A DNA stretch of 64,000 nt, from contig NZ_WLZY01000011.1 in assembly GCF_010122465.1 (NCBI RefSeq), forward strand, positions 62,001 to 126,000, read 5' to 3'. The notes under the pieces are model-generated. The model searched no databases. It had not been told where the DNA came from and saw only the letters and a list, made by a program, of their open reading frames with translations. Origin of the DNA: Phytoactinopolyspora mesophila. GTDB lineage: Bacteria > Actinomycetota > Actinomycetes > Jiangellales > Jiangellaceae. The position numbers and the translations under genes were made by a program. Positions 8,044 through 15,539 of this stretch are shown here, piece by piece (position 1 is the stretch's first letter; each line of letters opens with the position of its first letter).

Positions 8044-11000
8044 TTACTCCTCCAGGTCGCCCTCGGTTTCGAGTACAGCCTGCTGGAGGGCCTCGAGTGC
8101 GTCGGGCGACGGCTCGGCCCACAGGCCACGCTGGGCGGCTTCGAGCAGCCGTTCGGCCATACCCTTGCGCGCCCACGGGTTGGACTGCCGGAAGAAGTCG
8201 GCGACCTCGGGGTTGTTGATGTACTCCTTGGTCAGGGTCTCGTACATCCAGTCTTCGACGACGCCGGCCGTGGCGTCGTATCCGAAGAGGTAGTCAACCG
8301 TCGCCGCCATCTCGAAGGCGCCCTTGTAGCCATGCCGCTGCATGGCGGCGATCCATTTCGGGTTCACTACCCGGGCCCGGAAGACGCGGGCGGTCTCCTC
8401 GGACAGCGACCTGGTGCGCACGTGTTCGGTGACCGCGGAGTCGCCGACGTAGGCCGCCGGCGCGTCGCCGGTGAGATGCCGGACCATGGCGACCATGCCG
8501 CCGTGGTACTGGTAGTAGTCGTCCGAGTCGACGATGTCGTGCTCGCGGGTGTCCTGGTTCTTCACCGCGACCTGGATGCGCGAGTACGCCTTCTCCATGT
8601 CCTGCCGGGCCTCCACGCCGTCCAGTCCGCGGCCGTAGGCGTAGCCGCCCCAGACGGCGTACACCTCGGCGAGGTCAGCGTTGGTGCGCCAGTTCCGCGC
8701 GTCCACCAGCGGCAGCAGACCGGCGCCGTAGGCTCCCGGCTTGGAGCCGAAGATGCGTGCGGTGGCCCGGCGTGGATCGGTTCCAGCCGCGACGTCTTCG
8801 GCGACGTGCGTCCGCAGGTGGTTCGCGTCGGGTTCCTCATCCAGTTCGGCCACGGTCCGGATCGCGTCGTCGATCAACCCGACGACGTGCGGGAACGCGT
8901 CCCGGAAGAAGCCGGAGATCCGGATCGTGACATCCACGCGCGGCCGCGGCTCGCCGTCGAGCAGCAGTTCGTCGGCCGGGATGACCTCGAACCCGGTCAC
9001 TCGGCGCGACGCCTCGTCCCACACCGGGCGCACGCCGATCAGCCAGAGCACTTCTGCGAGGTCGTCGCCCTGGGTGCGCATCGCGGCCGTGCCCCAGATG
9101 GTGAGCCCCACCGACGTGGGCACAGCCCCGGTATCGGCTTTGTGCCGGCGCAGCAGCGAGTCGCCGAGCGCGACGCCGACGTCCCACGCGTTGCGCGACG
9201 GGATCGCCTTGGGGTCGACGGAGTACATGTTGCGACCGGTGGGCAACACATTGACCAGGCCGCGCGTCGGTGAACCGGAGGGGCCCGGCGGGACGTAGCG
9301 GTTGTCCAGCGCCCCGATGGTGTTGGTGATCTCGTCCGTGGTGCGGGCCAGCCGTGGGACCAACTGCTCGGCGCCGAAGCGCAGCACCTCGGCAACATTG
9401 TCCACGTCGGCGCCGAGTACATCGGCGACGACACTCTTGGCTTCCTGTGGTTGCCAGTCGCGGCGGGCCAGCTCCTCGACCAGCGCCCGAGCGGTGGTTT
9501 CGAGCAGGTCGACGACGTCCGACCCGGTCCGCGACGCCAGCGCGGGCGCGGTGGGGGCGTCGTCATTGTTGTGTCCTGCAGAGTGAGGGTCCTGGCGCTC
9601 GCTCTGCAGGACGCTGGCGATGCCGAACAGGGACCGGACACCGACGCTCTGCTCCACGGCAGCGCCCGGTTCGGCCAGGAGCACCTGCTCGTCCAGCCCG
9701 GCCCAGTCGGCGATGGCGCCACGCAGCCCACGATGCGCCGTCTCGCCGCCGAACACCTGTCGCGCCCGCAACACCGCGAGCACGTCGTTGACCAGTTCGT
9801 CGCCTTCCGGCGCGCGGCCGAGCACGTGCAAGCCGTCGCGGATCTGCACGTCCTTGATCTCGCATAGGTACCCGTCGATGTGCAGAACGAAATCGTCGAA
9901 GTCGTCCTCGCCGGGCATGTGTTCGGTGTGGAGGTCCCGGTGCAATTCGGCCTGGGTGACCAGCTCCCAGATCTGGTTCCGGACGGTGGGCGCCTTCGCC
10001 GGGTCCAGCTCGGCAACCGTCGCATACTCATCCAGGAGCTGCTCCAGCTTCGCCAGGTCGCCGTAGGTGTCGGCGCGGGCCATCGGCGGGATCATGTGGT
10101 CGATCAGGACGGCATGGGCTCGCCGCTTGGCCTGGGTGCCCTCGCCGGGATCGTTGACGATGAACGGGTAGATCAGCGGCAGATCGCCCAGGACGGCGTC
10201 CGGCGCGGAATCGTCGGACAGGCCGAGCCCCTTGCCGGGCAGCCACTCCAGTGTGCCGTGTTTGCCGAGGTGGACAACCGCGTGCGCGCCGAACCCGCCG
10301 TCGGTCACCGATTCCTGTAGCCACCGGTACGCGGCGACGTAGTGGTGGGAAGGCGCGAGGTTGGGGTCGTGGTAGATCGCCACCGGGTTCTCGCCGAAGC
10401 CGCGTGGCGGCTGGATCATCAGAACGACGTTGCCGAAGATCAGGCCCGCCAGCGCGATGGACGGCTCGTCGCCGCTGGTGTCGACGTAGAGCTCGCCGGG
10501 CGCCTCCCCCCAGGCCGCCACGATGTCCTCGCGCAGTGCCTCCGGGAGGGTCGCGAACCACTGTCGGTACTGCGAGGCGGGGATGCTGGCGGCCGCGCTG
10601 GCCAGCTGCTCTTCGGTCAGCCACTCGACGTCGTGCCCGCCCGCCGCGATCAGCTGATGGACCAGTGCGTCGCCTGGCGGAAGGTCCGCGCCGTCCTCAC
10701 CCGCGCCGCGCCCGAGCGCGTCGAGGTCCAGATCTCCGATGTCGTAGCCGGCCGCGCGCAGGCTGCGTAGCACTTCGACGGCGCTGGCCGGTGTGTCGAG
10801 CCCAACGGCGTTTCCGACGCGGGCGTGTTTGGTTGGATAGCTGGACAGCACCAGCGCGATCCGCTTCTGTGCATTGGGGGTGTGCCGGAGCCGGGCGGTG
10901 CGCACCGCGATGCCGGCCAGGCGCCGGGCGCGTTCGGGATCGGCGACGTAGTGCGGGACGCCGTCCGCGCCGACCTCCTTGAAAGAGAACGGGACGCCGA

Positions 11001-11898
11001 TGATCCGGCCGTCGAACTCCGGGAGCGCGACCTGAGTGGCCGCATCCATCGGGTTCATGGCGCCGTCGCTTTCGCTCCAGGCTTCCCGGGTGCTGGTCAG
11101 GGTGAGGCCCTGCAGCACCGTGACGCCGAGCTCGGTGAAGATGGCCGTGCTCCAGGCGTCGTCGTCCTCACCCGCCGCGGCCTTGCCGGCGACGAGCCCC
11201 CCGCTTGCCAGCACCGTGGTGATGACGACGTCGGCGCGGCCGAGCTGTTCGCGAAGACCCGCGTACTCTTCGCGGTCGGCGCCGCGCAGGGTGTCGGTGA
11301 AGATCGGTAGCGGGATGCCGCCGACGGCTTCGATCTGTTCGCACAGCGCGTCGATGAAGGCGGTGTTCCCGGAGAGTTCGTGTGAGCGGTAGAACACCAC
11401 GCCGATCACTGGCTTGCCCGGCTGGACGGGTTCACTGTCCAGGTCAGCGGCCTGTGCGCCGGGTGGCACGTGAATGCCGAAGCGCGGCTGCTCGGCGGGC
11501 GGCTCGAAGCCTTCACCGTTGAGCAGGATGGTGTCGCACAGGAACGCCGCCAGCTGCGCGAGGTTGACCGGCCCGCCCGCCACGAGGTAGCGCTGGGTCT
11601 CCGTCGCGACGCCGGACGGCACGGTGGACAACGCGTGCAACTGGGCGTCGGGGCTGGATTCGCCGCTGACGACGACGGTGGGGATGCCGGAGGCCCGGAC
11701 CGCGTCGAGTCCTTCGGGCCAGGCCTCGCGTCCGCCCAGAAGCCGGACCACGGCGACATCGACGTCCTCGAGCAGCGTGGAGACCTGCCCGGCAGGTGTA
11801 CGCGCTGGGTTGGCGACCATCCAGCGATCGTCCGCGCGGATCGCGGTCAGCAGATCTGTGTCGGCGGTGGACAGCAGCAGAAGGCGGGGCTGGCTCAT
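8044..11898 (-). CDS. cobN: Cobaltochelatase subunit CobN
   Basis: CobN is the large subunit of the ATP-dependent aerobic cobalt chelatase; with CobS/CobT-like AAA+ partners it inserts Co2+ into hydrogenobyrinate a,c-diamide. The 1284-residue protein is slightly longer than usual. The N-terminus is MSQPRLLLLSTADTDLL. Core motifs include IGVVFYRSHELSGNTAFIDAL, IALVLSSYPTKHARVGNAVGLD, HLGKHGTLEWLPGKGLGLS and YPFIVNDPGEGTQAKRR. Residues 762-776 are an in-frame insert encoded by a 44-bp palindrome (9571-9614) in a loop before the conserved VDLLETTARALVEEL. Start 11898 is chosen because anything longer enters the upstream riboswitch. Transcribed alone. Confidence 0.96.
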   Translation of the reverse strand: MSQPRLLLLSTADTDLLTAIRADDRWMVANPARTPAGQVSTLLEDVDVAVVRLLGGREAWPEGLDAVRASGIPTVVVSGESSPDAQLHALSTVPSGVATETQRYLVAGGPVNLAQLAAFLCDTILLNGEGFEPPAEQPRFGIHVPPGAQAADLDSEPVQPGKPVIGVVFYRSHELSGNTAFIDALCEQIEAVGGIPLPIFTDTLRGADREEYAGLREQLGRADVVITTVLASGGLVAGKAAAGEDDDAWSTAIFTELGVTVLQGLTLTSTREAWSESDGAMNPMDAATQVALPEFDGRIIGVPFSFKEVGADGVPHYVADPERARRLAGIAVRTARLRHTPNAQKRIALVLSSYPTKHARVGNAVGLDTPASAVEVLRSLRAAGYDIGDLDLDALGRGAGEDGADLPPGDALVHQLIAAGGHDVEWLTEEQLASAAASIPASQYRQWFATLPEALREDIVAAWGEAPGELYVDTSGDEPSIALAGLIFGNVVLMIQPPRGFGENPVAIYHDPNLAPSHHYVAAYRWLQESVTDGGFGAHAVVHLGKHGTLEWLPGKGLGLSDDSAPDAVLGDLPLIYPFIVNDPGEGTQAKRRAHAVLIDHMIPPMARADTYGDLAKLEQLLDEYATVAELDPAKAPTVRNQIWELVTQAELHRDLHTEHMPGEDDFDDFVLHIDGYLCEIKDVQIRDGLHVLGRAPEGDELVNDVLAVLRARQVFGGETAHRGLRGAIADWAGLDEQVLLAEPGAAVEQSVGVRSLFGIASVLQSERQDPHSAGHNNDDAPTAPALASRTGSDVVDLLETTARALVEELARRDWQPQEAKSVVADVLGADVDNVAEVLRFGAEQLVPRLARTTDEITNTIGALDNRYVPPGPSGSPTRGLVNVLPTGRNMYSVDPKAIPSRNAWDVGVALGDSLLRRHKADTGAVPTSVGLTIWGTAAMRTQGDDLAEVLWLIGVRPVWDEASRRVTGFEVIPADELLLDGEPRPRVDVTIRISGFFRDAFPHVVGLIDDAIRTVAELDEEPDANHLRTHVAEDVAAGTDPRRATARIFGSKPGAYGAGLLPLVDARNWRTNADLAEVYAVWGGYAYGRGLDGVEARQDMEKAYSRIQVAVKNQDTREHDIVDSDDYYQYHGGMVAMVRHLTGDAPAAYVGDSAVTEHVRTRSLSEETARVFRARVVNPKWIAAMQRHGYKGAFEMAATVDYLFGYDATAGVVEDWMYETLTKEYINNPEVADFFRQSNPWARKGMAERLLEAAQRGLWAEPSPDALEALQQAVLETEGDLEE
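9571..9614. repeat. 44-bp palindromic element, copy B, in frame inside cobN
   Basis: Same 44-bp layout as the intergenic copies. Read in the cobN frame it encodes (A)SVLQSERQDPHSAGH, nearly the peptide that the copy in cobQ encodes. Confidence 0.9.
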
Positions 11899-11939
11899 AG
11901 CGTCCTCTCTCGGGCGTTTCCCGCACCCGGATCGGTGGC

Positions 11940-12112
11940 GACGTCGGGCAGTGTCCTGGCTCCCGGATCGGCGCCGGTTCTTCGGCCTTCCCAGGCGCCC
12001 TGTCTTGGACGGAGCACCCAGTGGCCTCATGGTGAGAGCCGACTCCCCGGTCACAGTGGCGGGACCGCCCCGGATTCAGGCGCGAGCGCCCTCACCGGTG
12101 TTCCTGCCGTGA
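11940..12112 (-). ncRNA. Cobalamin riboswitch upstream of cobN
   Basis: On the minus strand the region shows the B12 box GCCAGGACACTGCCC (11946-11960), the GCCACTGTGACCGGGG element, GCCACTGGG, and a CGCCTGGGAAGGC-type hairpin. This is the same architecture as the leader of cobG. The B12 box ends about 47 bases before the cobN start. Ends are approximate. Confidence 0.92.
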
Positions 12113-12155
12113 CGTCGGATGGTCGGTGCCGATCCTATCTGCCGGACGTCGCGGT

Positions 12156-12199
12156 GCGTCCTGCAGGTTGAGGCCTGGGGCGCTCGGGGCGCAGGACGT
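12156..12199. repeat. 44-bp palindromic element, copy C
   Basis: Intergenic copy between the cobN riboswitch and the AbiEi/DUF559 gene: GCGTCCTGCAGG, GAGGCCTGGGGCGC middle, and a degenerate right arm GCGCAGGACGT. Confidence 0.85.
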
Positions 12200-12229
12200 T
12201 GCGCGGGAGTCGCGGGACGAGTGCTTCTT

Positions 12230-12273
12230 GCGTCCTGCCGGCTGATGCCCAGGGCACTCGGTCTGCAGGACGC
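12230..12273. repeat. 44-bp palindromic element, copy D
   Basis: Second intergenic copy 30 bp after copy C: GCGTCCTGCCGG left arm, TCTGCAGGACGC right arm. A half element (GGGGCGCAGGACGTTG) follows at about 12290-12305. Confidence 0.85.
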
Positions 12274-12375
12274 CACACCGCGGGGGAGCTGGGGCGCAGG
12301 ACGTTGGGCGCGGGTTGTCCACAGATGGGTCGCCGCATCTTGAACGGGCTTGGGCCTGCGGGAAGGGTCACACCC

Positions 12376-13287
12376 ATGCGCTATCCAGACGTTGAACGGC
12401 TCGCCGCCGACCAGAGCGGTGTCATCTCCCGACGCCAGCTCTACTCGCTTGGCCTGACGCGGTGGCAGGTCAAGGCCCAGCTGCGGGCTGGCAGGTGGCG
12501 CTCACACGGCCGGCAGACCATCGCCGTGCACACCGGAACCCTTGATCAGTCCGCATTGTGGTGGCGTGCCGTCTGGGAGGTTGGCGCCGATGCGGCGCTA
12601 GATGGAGTGAGCGCCCTGCAAGCAGCCGGGCTGCGCGGATTCGAGGCACCGGTCCTGCAGGTGTCGGTATCTCGTGGCAGCCGGTACCGCAAGCTGCCGG
12701 GCGTGCGGGTCTACGAGACGCGGCGCAGGAAGCCGGACGATGTGCTCGGCCACGGCCTGCCGCGTGTCCGCCCGGAGATCGCTGCCGTGCGAGCGGCACT
12801 CTGGGCGGTGACGAACCGCCAGGCTGCTTTGTTGTGGCTGATGCCGATCCAGCAGCGGATCTTTGGTGCAGAAGCGTTGAGTGAAGCGTTCTCGTCGGTC
12901 AAACGGCACCGCCGCCGTGCCTTCCTCCGTACGGTCCTGGCTGATCTCGTGAATGGCGTCCAGTCCATGGGCGAGCTGGACTTCGCCCGCATGTGCCGTG
13001 CCCGCGGCTTGCCCGAACCGACCCGTCAGGTAGTCCGGCGTGGCCCGAATGGGCGGATCTACCTGGACGTCTACTGGGATCAATGGGGGATTGTCGTGGA
13101 GATAGAGGGAGCACAGCACCTGGATCCGGGCATGGCGATCAGCGATGCGCTACGGCAGAACCATCTCTTCGTCCATGGTGACGGGGTGCTGCGCATCCCG
13201 GTGATTGGGCTTCGGCTGGAGCCAGACGCGTTCATGAATCAGGTTGCGCGACTGCTGGCTCGCTGCCGGCGTGCCGCTGCCGCCTGA
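12376..13287 (+). CDS. AbiEi-type HTH plus DUF559 (VSR-like endonuclease fold) protein
   Basis: A 303-residue protein. Residues 1-50 (ERLAADQSGVISRRQLYSLG, LTRWQVKAQLRAGRW) match the winged-helix domain of AbiEi-type antitoxins. The C-terminal 100 residues (MGELDFARMCRARGLPEPTR, YLDVYWDQWGIVVEIEGAQH) match DUF559, whose ExxGxxH core resembles very-short-patch-repair endonucleases. Such proteins occur in many copies in actinomycetes; their role is not established and may be regulatory, defensive or mobile. Start 12376 begins exactly at the AbiEi domain, with GGAAGG upstream. A longer version would translate the palindromes. It is bracketed by 44-bp palindromes on both sides. Confidence 0.8.
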   Translation: MRYPDVERLAADQSGVISRRQLYSLGLTRWQVKAQLRAGRWRSHGRQTIAVHTGTLDQSALWWRAVWEVGADAALDGVSALQAAGLRGFEAPVLQVSVSRGSRYRKLPGVRVYETRRRKPDDVLGHGLPRVRPEIAAVRAALWAVTNRQAALLWLMPIQQRIFGAEALSEAFSSVKRHRRRAFLRTVLADLVNGVQSMGELDFARMCRARGLPEPTRQVVRRGPNGRIYLDVYWDQWGIVVEIEGAQHLDPGMAISDALRQNHLFVHGDGVLRIPVIGLRLEPDAFMNQVARLLARCRRAAAA

Positions 13288-13307
13288 ACCCCGCGGGACG
13301 CGACTCA

Positions 13308-13351
13308 ACGTCCTGCAGGAGGAGGCCTGGGGTGCACCCTCTGCAGGACGC
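13308..13351. repeat. 44-bp palindromic element, copy E
   Basis: Lies between the convergent DUF559 and GNAT genes: ACGTCCTGCAGG, GAGGCCTGGGGTGC middle, TCTGCAGGACGC right arm. A degenerate half-site (ACGTTCTGCAACG) follows. Confidence 0.88.
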
Positions 13352-13374
13352 AACCTGACGTTCTGCAACGCGAG

Positions 13375-13851
13375 TCAATCGGACAGACGCGAAGTCGGCT
13401 CCGGTCGACGCTCCGCGCGCTCCATGTACCTGTTGTGCTCGGGTGCGGTGAAGCCGAACTTGGCGTAGAGATCGTGCCCGTCGGCGGTGTGCAGCATCCA
13501 TCGCAAGTCGGCGCCGGCACCGTCCTCGATCATCGCCGCCACCAGCGATGCCCCCACGCCCCTGCCGCGGTGGGCGAAGTCGACGAATACGTCGGCCAGG
13601 TAGGCGATGGACACGCCGTCGGACAGCGCGCGCGCAAAGCCGACCATTTCCCCGGCTTCCGCGCCGTCCCCGGCCGGCTCGTACGCACCTACGACGCGCC
13701 ACGCACCATCGATCTGTGCATCGACGATCTCGCGACTGCGCCAACGCCCCCAATACGCGTGTTCGGAGAGGAAACTCCAGACCACCTCGCGGTCGACTCG
13801 CGAGGCGTCATCGTCGAACTCGTACCCGGCAAACTTCCGCGTGACTGTCAC
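13375..13851 (-). CDS. GNAT family N-acetyltransferase
   Basis: A 158-residue acetyl-CoA-dependent acetyltransferase; the substrate is unknown. The acetyl-CoA pyrophosphate loop is HRGRGVGASLVAAMIEDG, preceded by the beta strand AYLADVFVDFAH. The C-terminal ADGHDLYAKFGFTAPEHNRYMER is the usual end of single-domain GNAT proteins that act on small molecules. The GTG start at 13851 gives the N-terminus (M)TVTRKFAGYEFDDD; the ribosome site is weak. It is flanked on both sides by 44-bp palindromes. Confidence 0.88.
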   Translation of the reverse strand: MTVTRKFAGYEFDDDASRVDREVVWSFLSEHAYWGRWRSREIVDAQIDGAWRVVGAYEPAGDGAEAGEMVGFARALSDGVSIAYLADVFVDFAHRGRGVGASLVAAMIEDGAGADLRWMLHTADGHDLYAKFGFTAPEHNRYMERAERRPEPTSRLSD

Positions 13852-13891
13852 GACCTGATTTTCTCATTCGCCACCTGCAGGACGTCACGGT

Positions 13892-13935
13892 AAGTCCTGC
13901 ACGGCGAGGTCTGGAGCGCACGCCCCGCAGGACGC
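13892..13935. repeat. 44-bp palindromic element, copy F with flanking half-sites
   Basis: Full copy AAGTCCTGC to CCGCAGGACGC. A right half-arm precedes it (CCTGCAGGACGT, about 13874-13885) and a left half-arm follows (ACGTCCTGCAG, about 13942-13952), so 13872-13952 looks like three partly nested units. Confidence 0.85.
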
Positions 13936-13983
13936 AAGATAACGTCCTGCAGCGCCGTCAACGCTGGCCGCCGCCGGATGGCT

Positions 13984-14505
13984 TCAGGCAGCCTGTAGCC
14001 GCGCGAACGCCTCCAGGCTGTCCGGCGTCCACGGCCAGACATCGAGTTTTGCCTGGATTTCGCCGACGGTCAGGAACGAGTACCAGTCAACCTCTTCGGC
14101 CTGCGGATTGACCAGGGCGTCGCAGCGCACCTCGTAGACCGCGGCCCACCAGGTGAAGTCCGCATCCTCATACAGGAATCGGAGCAGCGGGGTGGGTGCG
14201 GGCAGTCCCGAGACCCCGAGTTCCTCCTCGGCTTCGCGATGCGCCGCATCGTCATACGTCTCTCCCGCACGCACAACGCCGCCGACGAACATGTCATACC
14301 GTGACGGGAAGATCAGCTTGGACGCGGTCCGGCGGTGCACGAAGATCGCGCCGCCGGCGTTGCGTACCAGGACGAATGTCGACCGATGCCGCAGCCGGTG
14401 TGCGTAGGCGTCGGCCCGCCGTGCCTGGCTGACGACGCGGTCGGACTTGTCGACGATGTCGAGTAGCTCGTCCTCGGGGCGTTCTTGCACCACATCGTCA
14501 TCCAA
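13984..14505 (-). CDS. NUDIX hydrolase
   Basis: A 173-residue NUDIX protein. It carries the Nudix box GGVVRAGETYDDAAHREAEEELG, with the REAEEELG helix that binds Mg2+. The N-terminal layout (ELLDIVDKSDRVVSQARRADAYAHRLRHRST) resembles isopentenyl-diphosphate isomerase-like and YfcD-type Nudix proteins, which act on nucleoside or isoprenoid diphosphates; the substrate is not known. The start is uncertain: TTG at 14505 or GTG at 14493, neither with a strong ribosome site. It stands upstream of the GNAT gene on the same strand, separated by repeats. Confidence 0.87.
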   Translation of the reverse strand: MDDDVVQERPEDELLDIVDKSDRVVSQARRADAYAHRLRHRSTFVLVRNAGGAIFVHRRTASKLIFPSRYDMFVGGVVRAGETYDDAAHREAEEELGVSGLPAPTPLLRFLYEDADFTWWAAVYEVRCDALVNPQAEEVDWYSFLTVGEIQAKLDVWPWTPDSLEAFARLQAA

Positions 14506-14644
14506 CCAGAGCTACGCCCAGCGGTGCTTCCGTAGGTTCACGTGCAGGACAAGCCCGCCGTCGAACAGGATCGTTGTCGGATCCCGGCATCTTTGGGAGC
14601 CCGGGGCGTCGGCTGCCGCGGCCGATGGAGATAGCCTGTGCGGC

Positions 14645-15163
14645 GTGAAACCGATGATCGTGTGGCTGAACGGAACGTTCGGCGCGGGAAAGACCACGGC
14701 AGCCGAGGAGCTCGTCGAGGTGATGCCTGATGCCAGGACGTTCGATCCGGAGTGTGTCGGCTTCATGCTCCGGCGGTTCATCACCGAGCCGGTCGGAGAT
14801 TTCCAGGATTGGCCGGCGTGGCGCGCGCTGGTGACCGAGACAGCCCATCAGATCCTCCAGCATTATGGCGGGACGCTGGTGGTGCCTATGACGTTGCTGC
14901 GGCGCGAATATGCAAACGAGATATTCGCCGGATTACGCGAGCACGGTATCGATGTGCGGCATGTGCTGCTGCACGTCGACGACGACGAGCTGGTGCGGCG
15001 CATCGAATCCGACCAGGTCGAATCCGGGGCGCGGGACTGGCGGCTGGAGCATATTTCGCCTTACCGAGACGCGTTGGCCTGGCTGCGAGACGATGCCGCG
15101 GTCGTCGACACGACACACATGGCGCCGGTAGACGTGGCGCAGAAGGTCGTCGGCCTGCTCTGA
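14645..15163 (+). CDS. P-loop ATPase / kinase-like protein
   Basis: A 172-residue P-loop protein. The N-terminus MIVWLNGTFGAGKTTAAEEL holds a Walker A motif (GTFGAGKT). Later parts include VVPMTLLRREYANEIFAGL, where a nucleoside or shikimate kinase would have its second strand, and HVDDDELVRRIESD. Related small actinomycete proteins are annotated as AAA-family ATPases or tunicamycin-resistance-like kinases. The substrate is unknown. The GTG at 14645 is preferred over the ATG three codons later; there is no strong ribosome site for either. Confidence 0.75.
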   Translation: MKPMIVWLNGTFGAGKTTAAEELVEVMPDARTFDPECVGFMLRRFITEPVGDFQDWPAWRALVTETAHQILQHYGGTLVVPMTLLRREYANEIFAGLREHGIDVRHVLLHVDDDELVRRIESDQVESGARDWRLEHISPYRDALAWLRDDAAVVDTTHMAPVDVAQKVVGLL

Positions 15164-15168
15164 TCCCG

Positions 15169-15450
15169 TCAGGTCTCGGCGCGGCAGTCGGAGGTCAGCG
15201 CCGTCAGGTCCGAGTCCGCCAAGGCGGTTTGAGCCGCATCAACCGCGGCCGATGCGGTGGCCCACTCGGACTCGATGACTTCGGCCAGGCTTTCCGCCGC
15301 GCGCAGGGCCTGTTCACAGGATTCGGGAAGCGACGTGTCCGTCCCGCCCGCAGTGGCTCCGATGAGCAAGCCGATCGCCAGGCTGAGTATGACCGCCGCG
15401 ACGGCAAACAGCAGGTTGCGGGGTCGGCTGGTGTGGTCCGAGTCGTTCAT
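15169..15450 (-). CDS. Small single-pass membrane protein downstream of jetC
   Basis: A 93-residue protein with a basic N-terminus (MNDSDHTSRPRN), one hydrophobic helix (LLFAVAAVILSLAIGLLIGA) and a short outside helical region rich in Ala and Glu with two Cys (PESCEQALRAAES, LTSDCRAET). The Cys pair could form an extracytoplasmic disulfide. GGAACGAGG precedes the ATG at 15450. It lies 89 bases downstream of jetC on the same strand, where Wadjet operons normally carry jetD. It is clearly not JetD. Function unknown. Confidence 0.65.
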   Translation of the reverse strand: MNDSDHTSRPRNLLFAVAAVILSLAIGLLIGATAGGTDTSLPESCEQALRAAESLAEVIESEWATASAAVDAAQTALADSDLTALTSDCRAET

Positions 15451-15539
15451 AGCGACCTCGTTCCTTCCGGACGCTGACCGGAGTCCTACCAGTTTCCCCC
15501 TGATACGCGCGTGTTTGATGGCATTTTCACAACAAACGG

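Noticed and set aside
12199-12375. N-terminal extension of the AbiEi/DUF559 protein
   Set aside because: It would translate palindromic repeats, and the AbiEi domain begins exactly at the ATG at 12376.
15169-15450. Truncated JetD
   Set aside because: It is a one-helix membrane protein with no DUF2220 or DUF3322 features.
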